Shown: positions 1 to 7,566 of the stretch, piece by piece
Numbering within the stretch: position 1 is the stretch's first letter
Layout: the number at the start of each line of letters is the position of its first letter
Assembly: GCA_003539755.1 (NCBI GenBank)
Contig: DPOH01000327.1
Coordinates: 1-10,121, forward strand
Length of the DNA: 10,121 bases
Reading direction: 5' to 3'
Source of the DNA: Clostridium sp.
GTDB lineage: Bacteria; Bacillota; Clostridia; Clostridiales; Clostridiaceae
Program-made: the position numbers and the translations under genes
Notes under the pieces: generated by a model
Databases searched by the model: none
Seen by the model: only the letters and a program-made list of their open reading frames with translations
Told to the model about the DNA's origin: nothing

Positions 1-1
1 G

Positions 2-721
2 TTAAATAACGATAGTGCATGTACAAATTGTACATCCTTACGAGCATATAATGAAAGAAAAAAAATCATGAAAATAGAATATTTTGAAAATAAATTATAT
101 ATGATTATGTCTGCACCTATTGAAATTGAAGAAAAGTTATATATTTTTGAATTTATAAAAGATATTACTGATGAAACAGTTGTTAATAATAGTACTCTTC
201 AAATGCAAAAAGAAATTGATAGAATTAATCGACTTTCTGTAACAGATGAACTTACTGGAGCATATAATAGAAGATTCATAAATGAATATCTTTCTGTAGG
301 AATAAATGATGATGATTTAAAGGATAAAGGTATTTCAATAACAATAATGGATATAGATTTCTTTAAAATTATAAATGATACATATGGACATCCAGCTGGA
401 GATTTTATATTAAAGGAAATTGTTAAACTTATTAAGGCTAACATAAGATCAACTGACTGGATTGCAAGATATGGTGGAGAAGAATTTGTTATTGTATTCA
501 ATCATAATAAAAATGAAAATATAATAAGTGTAATCGATATAATAAGGAAAACTATAGAAGACCATGAGTTCTTTTTCGAAGGAAATAAAATAAAAGTAAA
601 AGCAAGCTTTGGGGTAGCTAGTCGTATGGAAGATAAAAAAAATATTGATGAGTTACTTGAAATTGCAGATAAAAAGCTGTACGAAGCTAAAAATAGTGGT
701 AGAAACAAAGTTGTATATTAA
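2..721 (+). CDS. Diguanylate cyclase (GGDEF domain), 5' end cut by window edge
   Basis: This enzyme makes cyclic di-GMP from two GTP. The frame is open back to base 2 without a stop, so the ATG at 68 is probably internal and the true start lies left of the window. About 239 residues are visible. The first 60 or so contain a Cys-x-x-Cys (C-T-N-C, bases 20-31) and a beta-rich stretch ending in F-I-K-D-I-T, which looks like the end of a PAS-like sensor domain. A short helical linker (about 190-240) leads into the GGDEF domain, which opens with D-E-L-T-G-A-Y-N-R-R. The active-site motif is GGEEF (473-487). An RxxD inhibitory site (R-S-T-D) lies the canonical five residues upstream, so both catalysis and product feedback look intact. 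The ligand and partners of the sensor part are unknown. The stop is TAA at 719-721, with no strong terminator right after it. Confidence 0.93.
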   Translation, partial: LNNDSACTNCTSLRAYNERKKIMKIEYFENKLYMIMSAPIEIEEKLYIFEFIKDITDETVVNNSTLQMQKEIDRINRLSVTDELTGAYNRRFINEYLSVGINDDDLKDKGISITIMDIDFFKIINDTYGHPAGDFILKEIVKLIKANIRSTDWIARYGGEEFVIVFNHNKNENIISVIDIIRKTIEDHEFFFEGNKIKVKASFGVASRMEDKKNIDELLEIADKKLYEAKNSGRNKVVY

Positions 722-766
722 TTATAAGATGTTTTCCTCTTGGAATTAACAATATTATGTTGTGGT

Positions 767-783
767 AATTCAAAAATTGAATT
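767..783. promoter_or_regulatory. Inverted repeat upstream of the Crp/Fnr gene
   Basis: AATTCAA-AAA-TTGAATT is a perfect 7-bp inverted repeat with a 3-nt spacer, 51 nt before the regulator's ATG. No T-run follows, so it does not look like a terminator. A TATATT (790-795) and a TATAAT (807-812) lie downstream as possible -10 boxes, but neither has a convincing -35. It could be an operator, for example for autoregulation, or chance in AT-rich DNA. Confidence 0.3.
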
Positions 784-834
784 GGATGATATATTTTTGA
801 ATAAAATATAATGAGGAACTTAGGAGGAAAAGTT

Positions 835-1536
835 ATGGATAAAATTGATTGTGGGAAGTGTAGCAGATTTTGTGCTAGTAGAGTACCTATATTTGAAAAT
901 CTAGATTCTTACGAATTAGATGAAATTGTTAGTGAAATTGAACATAAATCTTTTGAAAAGGGAAGTCTTATATTTACAGAAGGCAGTAGTGCAAATACAT
1001 TATATTTTATAAATGAAGGAAAAATAAAGTTATATAAATATAATAAAGATGGAAAAGAGCAAATATTTCACATACTGACCAATGGTGATTTTTTTGGAGA
1101 ACTAGATCTTATAAAATCATCAAAATATAAGTTTAATGCAAAAGCTATGGATGCTGCAAAAATCTGTACTTTAAAAAAGAATGAAGTTAAGGATATAGTT
1201 TTAAAAAATCCTGAGATTGCATTAAAGCTTCTTGAAAGTGTAGGAGAAAGATTAGCTGCTATCGAAAATCTAGCACAGAATTTATCAACTAATGATGTAG
1301 ATGCTAGAATTGCATATTTATTATTAAATCTTATGGATAAATACAGCGAAAAATTAGAAGGAAAGAAACTTATAAAACTTCCTTTGTCTCGCGAAGATAT
1401 GGCAAACTATATTGGGGTAACAAGAGAAACCATAAGCAGGAAACTTAAAAAATTTGAAGAAGAAGGCTTTATAAAATTAATAGGTACTAAAAAGATACTT
1501 GTTCTTGATGAAGAAGCCTTAGATGACTGTATATAA
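835..1536 (+). CDS. Crp/Fnr-family transcriptional regulator with FNR-like cysteines
   Basis: The protein is 233 residues, a usual Crp/Fnr length. I place the start at ATG 835 because AGGAGG (822-827) sits 7 nt upstream; an in-frame ATG at 811 precedes that site and has none of its own. Residues about 20-120 form the cyclic-nucleotide-type sensor fold, with G-E-L-D-L in the cassette. The Arg-Ser pair that holds cAMP phosphate is replaced by K-F-N-A, so cAMP binding is unlikely. Cysteines 6, 9 and 13 near the N-terminus and Cys111 (K-I-C-T-L), which aligns by eye with E. coli FNR Cys122, suggest a [4Fe-4S] oxygen or redox sensor. The N-terminal spacing (C-x2-C-x3-C) is tighter than in E. coli FNR. 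The winged HTH (about 150-225) has recognition helix residues R197-E198-T-I-S201-R202, sharing the Arg of CRP and the E-xx-S-R of FNR. It is monocistronic, with a long hairpin after it. The exact signal and targets are inferred. Confidence 0.9.
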   Translation: MDKIDCGKCSRFCASRVPIFENLDSYELDEIVSEIEHKSFEKGSLIFTEGSSANTLYFINEGKIKLYKYNKDGKEQIFHILTNGDFFGELDLIKSSKYKFNAKAMDAAKICTLKKNEVKDIVLKNPEIALKLLESVGERLAAIENLAQNLSTNDVDARIAYLLLNLMDKYSEKLEGKKLIKLPLSREDMANYIGVTRETISRKLKKFEEEGFIKLIGTKKILVLDEEALDDCI

Positions 1537-1556
1537 TTTGAAAAAAGCTTGATTTA

Positions 1557-1611
1557 TAGATATCCTGTCAGAGTAATATAAATTTATTATATTATTCTGG
1601 CAGGATATTTA
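1557..1611 (+). terminator. Long hairpin terminator after the Crp/Fnr gene
   Basis: The arms at 1560-1581 and 1587-1608 pair over 22 bp around a 5-nt ATTTA loop, and three more pairs extend the base. The two non-Watson-Crick positions (1568/1600 and 1573/1595) are both G-U pairs in the + strand RNA, so the helix is continuous in that transcript. On the other strand they would be A-C mismatches. The T-tract is poor (TTTAATTTAT), so this may act as a terminator, an RNA-stabilising 3' end, or both. Confidence 0.75.
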
Positions 1612-1708
1612 ATTTATAGTAAAAGTTCTAATTAAATTACAATAATATAAAATCATTTACTCAAGAAAAAATTAATATAATTATAAAAAAAGAGGATGAG
1701 GGATAAAG

Positions 1709-3583
1709 ATGGCTGATAGCAATAACTTGTTTTATGATCCACGGGCACAAAATCATTTAATAGAGTATCGTGGGAATTTTTTAGAACAAATGAGTAAAGT
1801 AGATTATGCTGTAGGTAGTATTTTAAATGAAGCTTTAGGAATAATAGCTGTTTATCCAGAAAATATAAACAGGCTATTAAATGATGTACCAGCTATAATT
1901 TATATAGATTTTAGAGCTATGTTTGTTTTAGAAGATATTGCTCCTGATTATGTTGATAAAATAAATAGCATAAAGATTAATCCTTACTTAGGCCTTAATG
2001 GAAGTGGAGTTACAGTTGGAATAGTAGATAGTGGGATTGATTATTTAAATAATGAATTTATAAATGAAGACGATACATCGAGAATATTAGCAATATGGGA
2101 TCAGAGTATAGAAAATACTTCTGATGATCCTGATAAACCATATATAGGAACTGTTTATACAAATGAGCAAATTAATGCGGCTATACAAGCTAAGTTAAAT
2201 AACAATAATCCATATGACATAGTACCTTCAAGAGATGAACGTGGTCATGGTACAAAGGTTGCTGGAATAATAGGTGCAAAGGGAAATGGAACTGGATTTA
2301 AAGGTGTAGCAGATAGGTGCAATTTTATTATTGTAAAGCTTTTTGAATCCTCTAATTTTAAGAAGAGACTTGAGGGAAATCAGATAGGAGATGTAGCAGT
2401 ATATAACAATTCAGAAATTGTAGCTGGTTTGGAATTTTTAAAACAGCAGTTTTTTAAGCTTACTAATAAAGCAATGGTTATATACATGGGGATAGGAGGA
2501 ACTAATGGATCCCATGATGGAGCAAATCTTATTTCTAGATATGTAAGTTCATTGGGTATGAATAGAGGTATGTGTCTAGTTACAGGTGTAGGTAATGAAG
2601 GAGATGCACAGGGGCATGCAGTTGGTTTTCTTAAGTATAAGGGTGATAAATCTGTTCAGGAATTAAAAGTTCCAAGAGAAGTTAAAATGCTTACTGTGGA
2701 TATATGGATTCAAAAGCCTAATAAAGCCTCTGTAAATATTATTTCTCCAACGGACGAATCATCTAGTATTATAGTGTCAAAATTAAATAAAAGTGAAACA
2801 AGTAAATTTGTGTTTACTGAAACAGAATACACAGTTTCTTTTAGGACACCTGATCACTTTACTGGACACGATTTAGTACAGATAGTATTTAAAGACATTA
2901 AGCCAGGTATATGGAAGATAATGCTTGTTGGAGAGTATGTAATAAATGGTCGTTACGATATATGGCTTCCGCCTCATTCTGTCATTCCAGAGGGTCTTGT
3001 ATTTCTAACACCAACATCAGATAGTACTATAACGCTTCCATCTACATCAACCAATGTAATTTCAGTTGGACATCTTGGAGAAAATAATGTAATAGTTTCA
3101 TCATCAGGTAGAGGCTTTACTACAAATGGTAATTCAGTTCGTATGGCAATAACACCTATGATTGCAACAATAGGTGAAAATATTATAACTACAGATGTAA
3201 ATGAAGTGAATACAACAATGACTGGAAGTTCTGCGGCTGCAGCAATAGTAGCTGGGGGGTGTGCACTTCTTCTACAGTGGGGAATAGTAAAGGGAAATGA
3301 TCCTACTATGTATTCAAAAAAGGTAATAAGCTATTTGGAATATAGTGCTGTAAGAAATCCATTATATAAATATCCTAATAAGGAAACTGGTTATGGCGAG
3401 TTTAATCTTCTTGGAGTTTTTAATGTTATAGGTAGATTATTTAAGAATGCTCAACTAAATCGTCACCATAGAAGCATAGGAATAGAGGTAAATGAATTTG
3501 GTGATTATGAGTATTATGTTGATAATCTATTTATAAGGGTACCTAAAAATTGTATAGGAGAGTTTGTATGCAAAGAGATGTAA
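1709..3583 (+). CDS. Csp-like subtilisin-family (S8) serine protease, first of three
   Basis: This is a 624-residue clostridial Csp-type subtilase. Residues about 1-85 look like the propeptide. The catalytic domain then has Asp107 (V-G-I-V-D-S-G), His180 (R-G-H-G-T), oxyanion Asn296 (G-V-G-N-E-G) and Ser508 (T-G-S-S-A-A-A-A), so the triad is complete. The usual Pro after the Ser motif is Ala. Between Asn and Ser lies the roughly 130-residue jelly-roll insert typical of Csp proteins (about 320-450, with P-G-I-W-K-I and Y-D-I-W-L-P). The C-terminal tail ends near L-F-I-R-V-P, a motif echoed in the third protease. There is no signal peptide or membrane helix. GAGGG at 1698-1702 is 6 nt before the ATG. 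Known Csp proteins cleave pro-SleC during spore germination. No sleC is visible here, so that role is not shown; another peptidase role in sporulating cells is possible. The gene overlaps the next by 16 nt. Confidence 0.9.
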   Translation: MADSNNLFYDPRAQNHLIEYRGNFLEQMSKVDYAVGSILNEALGIIAVYPENINRLLNDVPAIIYIDFRAMFVLEDIAPDYVDKINSIKINPYLGLNGSGVTVGIVDSGIDYLNNEFINEDDTSRILAIWDQSIENTSDDPDKPYIGTVYTNEQINAAIQAKLNNNNPYDIVPSRDERGHGTKVAGIIGAKGNGTGFKGVADRCNFIIVKLFESSNFKKRLEGNQIGDVAVYNNSEIVAGLEFLKQQFFKLTNKAMVIYMGIGGTNGSHDGANLISRYVSSLGMNRGMCLVTGVGNEGDAQGHAVGFLKYKGDKSVQELKVPREVKMLTVDIWIQKPNKASVNIISPTDESSSIIVSKLNKSETSKFVFTETEYTVSFRTPDHFTGHDLVQIVFKDIKPGIWKIMLVGEYVINGRYDIWLPPHSVIPEGLVFLTPTSDSTITLPSTSTNVISVGHLGENNVIVSSSGRGFTTNGNSVRMAITPMIATIGENIITTDVNEVNTTMTGSSAAAAIVAGGCALLLQWGIVKGNDPTMYSKKVISYLEYSAVRNPLYKYPNKETGYGEFNLLGVFNVIGRLFKNAQLNRHHRSIGIEVNEFGDYEYYVDNLFIRVPKNCIGEFVCKEM

Positions 3584-5286
3584 AAAACAATAATATATTC
3601 ACAGATCCTAATTATTATCATTACCTTATACAATTCATTGGAGACGTTAAAGCTGAAATTGATCCCCACCCATATTTTGTGGTTACTATACTTTCAGATA
3701 TTTATGCCATATTATCTTTTCCAAAGGAGCATATAAATGATATTGACCAGGGAATAGCATTTAAAACAGTTGTATTTGTTAAGCCGGCTGAAATGTATAC
3801 ACTACAATCAATAACACCAGCTGAGGCTGCAAAGGCAGAATTTCTGCAGTTAAACCTTCCCTTAAATTTAACAGGACAGGGGGTAGATGTAGCAATTATA
3901 GATACGGGCATAGATTATCTTAATGAAGAATTTATAGACAAAGATGGTAATTCAAGAATTGATTTTATATGGGATCAGACTGCTGAAAATAGAAAAACTG
4001 ATTTTCCAGTAGATGCTCAGTTTGGAACAGTTTATAACCATGATGAGATACAAAGAGCTATTAATGAATATAAAAATGGAAATGATCCATATGCAGTGGT
4101 TCCTTCAAAGGATGAAATAGGTCATGGCACACAGATGGCAGGACTTATTGGTGGGACAGGCAAAAAGCCTGAACTAAAGGGAATTGCACCTGACTGCAAT
4201 TTAATGTGTGTTAAATTAGTTGAAGATTATGGATTTGAAAGTTTTTATAAACCATCAGTACCTGTATATAATCTTGCTAATATATGGGCAGCAATTTTAT
4301 TTTTATATAGATATTCTTCAGTGTACAATAGACCACTTGTAATATATCTGCCTCTTGGAACTAATTTAGGTAATCATAAAGGAAATGGTGTATTAGATTC
4401 TTTTATTGATTATGTATCTATGAATTCAAGAATAATAGTAGTTACATGTGCAGGTAATGAAAGGGCAAATAATAATCATGCATCAGGAGCTATAAGCAGT
4501 GATGAAAATTCAAAGACCATAGAGATAGATGTTCCTCCTGAAGAAAAATACCTCTGGGTTGAAATATGGGTAGATGCGCCTAATATTATGTCTGTTGAAG
4601 TTATATCTCCATCTGGAGAAGATAGTGGAATTTCAACATCAACAACAGAAAGAACAAGTGTGTATCAGTTTATATTTGAAAAGACAAAAATAAAATTAAA
4701 TTATTATATACCAGAACAGCTATCTGGCGATGAGCTTATAAAAATACGTTTTTATAATTTACAGCCAGGTATTTGGAAAATAAAGCTTACAGGAAATATT
4801 GTTTTAGATGGAAAATTTAATATATGGATACCTCAGCTGGGGATTACATCTAAAAATACAGTATTAAGCCCGTAAGATACCTATGGAACTATAATTAATC
4901 CATCTAATAATGATTTTTCAGTTACAGTAGCAGCTTATAATCAAAATAACAATAATGTTGTAGGGTATTCAGGAATGGCTTTTAGTGAAAATTATATAAA
5001 TGCTATTGATGTTGCAGCAGGAGGTGTAGATGTTTTAACCACTGCACCAGGTAATAAAACAGCAATTGCAAATGGAACATCAGTATCTGCTGCTATAGTT
5101 GCTGGAGCATGTGCTATGCTTTTTGAGTGGGGAGTAATACAAAGAAATGATCCTTATATGTACTCTAAAACTATTAAGACATATTTAGCTAGAGGAGTAA
5201 TTGCAAGAGGAGGAGATTATTATCCTAATCCTCAGTGGGGGTATGGCATACTTAATATATTAAATATGTTCCAAAACCTTACTTAA
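3568..5286 (+). pseudogene. Csp-like subtilisin-family protease interrupted by one in-frame TAA
   Basis: The start is ATG 3568, with ATAGGAGAG (3556-3562) 5 nt upstream inside the end of the first protease gene. The upstream TTG at 3550 precedes that site and is unlikely. Read through, the gene has 572 codons. Codon 436 (TAA, 4873-4875) ends the first product at 435 residues. That part holds the propeptide, Asp112 (I-I-D-T-G), His186 (I-G-H-G-T), Asn297 (C-A-G-N-E) and the jelly-roll insert. After the stop, in the same frame, come the last strands and Ser505 (N-G-T-S-V-S-A-A), to a second TAA at 5284-5286. There is no frameshift, and both halves still look like protease. The only in-frame restart is ATG 4975, inside the domain, with a weak AGGG (4962-4965) 9 nt upstream. 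Unlike its neighbours it has no L-F-x-R-x-P tail. It may be a recent pseudogene, a sequencing error, or a split or readthrough product. It is most like the first protease by eye. Confidence 0.85.
4873..4875 (+). other. In-frame TAA within the second protease
   Basis: The context reads V-L-S-P, stop, D-T-Y-G-T-I-I-N-P. In both neighbours the loop from the Pro of L-T-P to the next Pro spans nine residues. Here it spans ten if the stop is counted and nine if that codon is removed. An inserted GTA or TAA triplet would explain this as well as a point mutation would. Confidence 0.85.
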
Positions 5287-5302
5287 GATATTATATTGGT
5301 TA

Positions 5303-7216
5303 ATGTGCAGAAAACAAGTTAGTATGGAGGAGATTAAAATATATAGGCAGAATATTAGCAGTAGCAAGGTTAATGCTTCTATTGGACTTTTGACTAATGT
5401 ACCAATGGAGATTAAAAATAAGATTCTTAGACGTATGTATTCTAACTCTAATGATGGTAACGTCGAAGAAAATATAGAAGTTATAATCTTATATAAATAT
5501 AATGCTCAAAATATAAAGGGATTTATAGAACAATTAGGTGGGACTTTTTATGATCTCCAATTTAATTTTGCAATAGTTACTATACCTATAGGTAAAATAT
5601 GGGATTTGGCAAATTATCCAGAAATTAATTATATGGAGCTACCAAAGGAACTTTTTGAATCAGATACGAGTATAACTTTTGGGGCTTGTGGTACACAAAA
5701 GATTTCAATAGAATATGAACTTACTGGAAAGGGAGTAATAGCTGGATTTATTGATTCAGGTATAGATTTTACTCATCCAGCGTTTAGAGATAAAGATGGA
5801 AATACACGTATTCTTTATATATATGATTTGGTAAATAATGTGGTTTATGATAAGAATAAAATTAATGAAGCAATAAAATCAAATAATCCATATGAAATGA
5901 TACCAGCAGAGGATATTACAGGTCATGGAACTCATGTTGTGGGAGAGGCTTGTGGAGGTGGAAATGTACCTTATGAATATAGAGGTATAGCAGAAGATGC
6001 AAATATAATTATGGTTAGAGGCGGAAGAGGAAGATGGGTTTTAAGCAGTAATATAATGAAGGGCTTAAAGTTTTTAATAGATAAGAGCAAAGAACAAAAT
6101 ATGCCTTTAGTTGTCAATATAAGCTTAAGCACAAATTATGGATCTCATAATGAAGCCAGCCTTCTTGAGCAATATATAAGTACAGTTGCTGAACTAGAAA
6201 AGGTTACAATTGTTGTAGCAGCAGGGAATGAGGGAGATGCAGGTCATCATGTAGAAGGAAATATTAGCCGAATTAATAGACAAAGACAAGCATTTAATAT
6301 AGCTAATGATGAAAGTATGGTTGCAATAAATGTATATAAATCAGTACTTCCAAAAGCAACTATAAATATAATAGGGCCTAATGGTATAAATAGTGGTGAA
6401 ATAGAAATTCAAGAGGGATATAAAACACTTACTATTGGACAAACAAGGTGTGATATATATATATCAGGTGCAAGGCCTTTTGATTTAGAAAGTGAAATTC
6501 AAATTATTCTTACGCCTAAAATATCTGAGTTTATTATTAAAGGAACATGGAATATAGAAATTAATTCTTCAGATCAGGAAATTGGAAACTATTATATATG
6601 GCTGCCTATTTCTGAAGGACTCAATCCGAAAACAAGATTTTTAACACCTAGTCAAAATAATACCTTAGGAATACCTGCAACTGTAAGAAATGTTATATCA
6701 GTTGGTTCTTATAATTCTACTACAAATACATTATCAACCTTTAGTGGGAGGGGAGGTTTAGATCAAAATTATGTAAAACCAGATGTTTTAGCACCAGGAG
6801 AAAATATATATGGACCCCTTGTTGGAGGTGGATATGATACTAAAACTGGTACATCTATGGCTGCTCCACAGGTTGCAGGTGTATGTCTATTATTTTCAGA
6901 ATGGGGAATAGTAAAACAAAATGATCCATTACTATATGGTCAGAGATTAAAATATTATCTTATTGTAGGAGCAAATAGAAATAGAACGAATATAGTATAT
7001 CCTAGCGTATCATGGGGATATGGATCTATCTGTCCTACAAAAAGCTTTTCTATTTTATATAATGACATATTACAGAATAGGGGGGAGTTTAGAAATTCTC
7101 ATTTGAAGTATAGTGATGAAAATTATATTAAAATAGAAGAAATTAATGATTATATGAAAATTCATGGTGATTTAAATCATGGTAAAAGTAAGCTTTTTTA
7201 TAGAATGCCTGAATAA
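5303..7216 (+). CDS. Csp-like subtilisin-family (S8) serine protease, third of three
   Basis: The protein has up to 637 residues, numbered here from ATG 5303. A longer propeptide (about 1-125) carries the V-I-I-L-Y-K-Y type of strand. The catalytic domain has Asp151 (G-F-I-D-S-G-I-D), His208 (T-G-H-G-T-H), Asn309 (A-A-G-N-E-G) and Ser518 (T-G-T-S-M-A-A-P). These are the most canonical subtilisin motifs of the three, and it should be active. A jelly-roll insert lies between Asn and Ser, ending in N-Y-Y-I-W-L-P. A tail of about 50 residues ends in L-F-Y-R-M-P. There is no signal peptide. The start is uncertain: neither ATG 5303 nor ATG 5324 has a ribosome binding site, while the one strong site, GGAGGAG at 5326-5332, lies inside the frame with only ATT or ATA codons behind it. 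Its position 16 nt after the second gene suggests translational coupling. A germination role like that of CspB is possible but not shown. Confidence 0.9.
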   Translation: MCRKQVSMEEIKIYRQNISSSKVNASIGLLTNVPMEIKNKILRRMYSNSNDGNVEENIEVIILYKYNAQNIKGFIEQLGGTFYDLQFNFAIVTIPIGKIWDLANYPEINYMELPKELFESDTSITFGACGTQKISIEYELTGKGVIAGFIDSGIDFTHPAFRDKDGNTRILYIYDLVNNVVYDKNKINEAIKSNNPYEMIPAEDITGHGTHVVGEACGGGNVPYEYRGIAEDANIIMVRGGRGRWVLSSNIMKGLKFLIDKSKEQNMPLVVNISLSTNYGSHNEASLLEQYISTVAELEKVTIVVAAGNEGDAGHHVEGNISRINRQRQAFNIANDESMVAINVYKSVLPKATINIIGPNGINSGEIEIQEGYKTLTIGQTRCDIYISGARPFDLESEIQIILTPKISEFIIKGTWNIEINSSDQEIGNYYIWLPISEGLNPKTRFLTPSQNNTLGIPATVRNVISVGSYNSTTNTLSTFSGRGGLDQNYVKPDVLAPGENIYGPLVGGGYDTKTGTSMAAPQVAGVCLLFSEWGIVKQNDPLLYGQRLKYYLIVGANRNRTNIVYPSVSWGYGSICPTKSFSILYNDILQNRGEFRNSHLKYSDENYIKIEEINDYMKIHGDLNHGKSKLFYRMPE

Positions 7217-7288
7217 ATAATAAGTCCTATAAAGATTAATATATAATAAATAAAGTGGATAGATTTAAATTTGATTATTGCAATGGTG

Positions 7289-7330
7289 AACAAGGCTTTA
7301 GAAATTATAAAGAGCCTTGTTTTATTTTTT
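7289..7330 (+). terminator. Rho-independent terminator of the protease operon
   Basis: AACAAGGCT (7289-7297) pairs with AGCCTTGTT (7313-7321). One G-U and one A-U pair extend the stem to 11 bp, with an 11-nt loop. A T-rich run (TTTTATTTTTT) follows at once. It lies 72 nt after the third protease's stop. Confidence 0.88.
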
Positions 7331-7452
7331 GTTTATATTTTCGGAAATAATGGAATTTAAATTTAAAATTATATAATAAAGTTATAAATTTTTATAGGAG
7401 TACGTTGAGATATAAAAATAAATATAATTAATAAAAATAAATTATACTCATA

Positions 7453-7472
7453 AATGTGACTCGAATCACATT
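7453..7472. promoter_or_regulatory. Crp/Fnr-type operator upstream of flavodoxin
   Basis: AATGTGACTCGAATCACATT contains TGTGA-N6-TCACA, which is the consensus of the CRP class, with 7-bp arms. Its centre is between 7462 and 7463. It is the only such palindrome I found in the window. It covers the -35 position of the promoter beside it, as an activator site would. The gene at 835 encodes a possible ligand, but other Crp/Fnr proteins of the cell could bind here instead. Confidence 0.65.
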
Positions 7473-7491
7473 AAGTTATATTTTTCAGGAC

Positions 7492-7497
7492 TATAAT
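7492..7497 (+). promoter_or_regulatory. -10 box of the flavodoxin promoter
   Basis: TATAAT sits here with no good -35; the hexamer at 17-bp spacing is CATTAA. The inferred start is near 7504, giving a leader of about 63 nt. That leader holds a weak hairpin, GTTAAG (7508-7513) with CTTAAC (7522-7527). A poor -35 replaced by the operator fits an activator-dependent promoter. Confidence 0.55.
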
Positions 7498-7566
7498 GAA
7501 GTTAGAAGTTAAGGAAAGAAACTTAACAAAGTAAAAATAAAGAGTGAGGCCGAGGAGGGATTACCT

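Noticed and set aside
199..708. Two reverse-strand open frames inside the diguanylate cyclase gene
   Set aside because: They lie wholly antisense to a gene with clear GGDEF motifs, have no ribosome binding site I can see, and encode the hydrophobic, Ser/Ile-rich composition typical of antisense AT-rich DNA.
1612..1708. Sporulation sigma factor promoter before the first protease
   Set aside because: I looked for sigma-E and sigma-G type -10 (CATA-like) and -35 pairs. CATTTAC (1654) and a TATAAT (1676-1681) are present, but neither has a partner at proper spacing. Nothing strong enough to list.
3702..3911. Reverse-strand open frame within the second protease
   Set aside because: It is antisense to conserved subtilase coding, with no start signals.
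7381..7440. Short leader peptide after AGGAG near 7398
   Set aside because: Only a TTG start and eight codons, upstream of the flavodoxin promoter, with no matching transcript.
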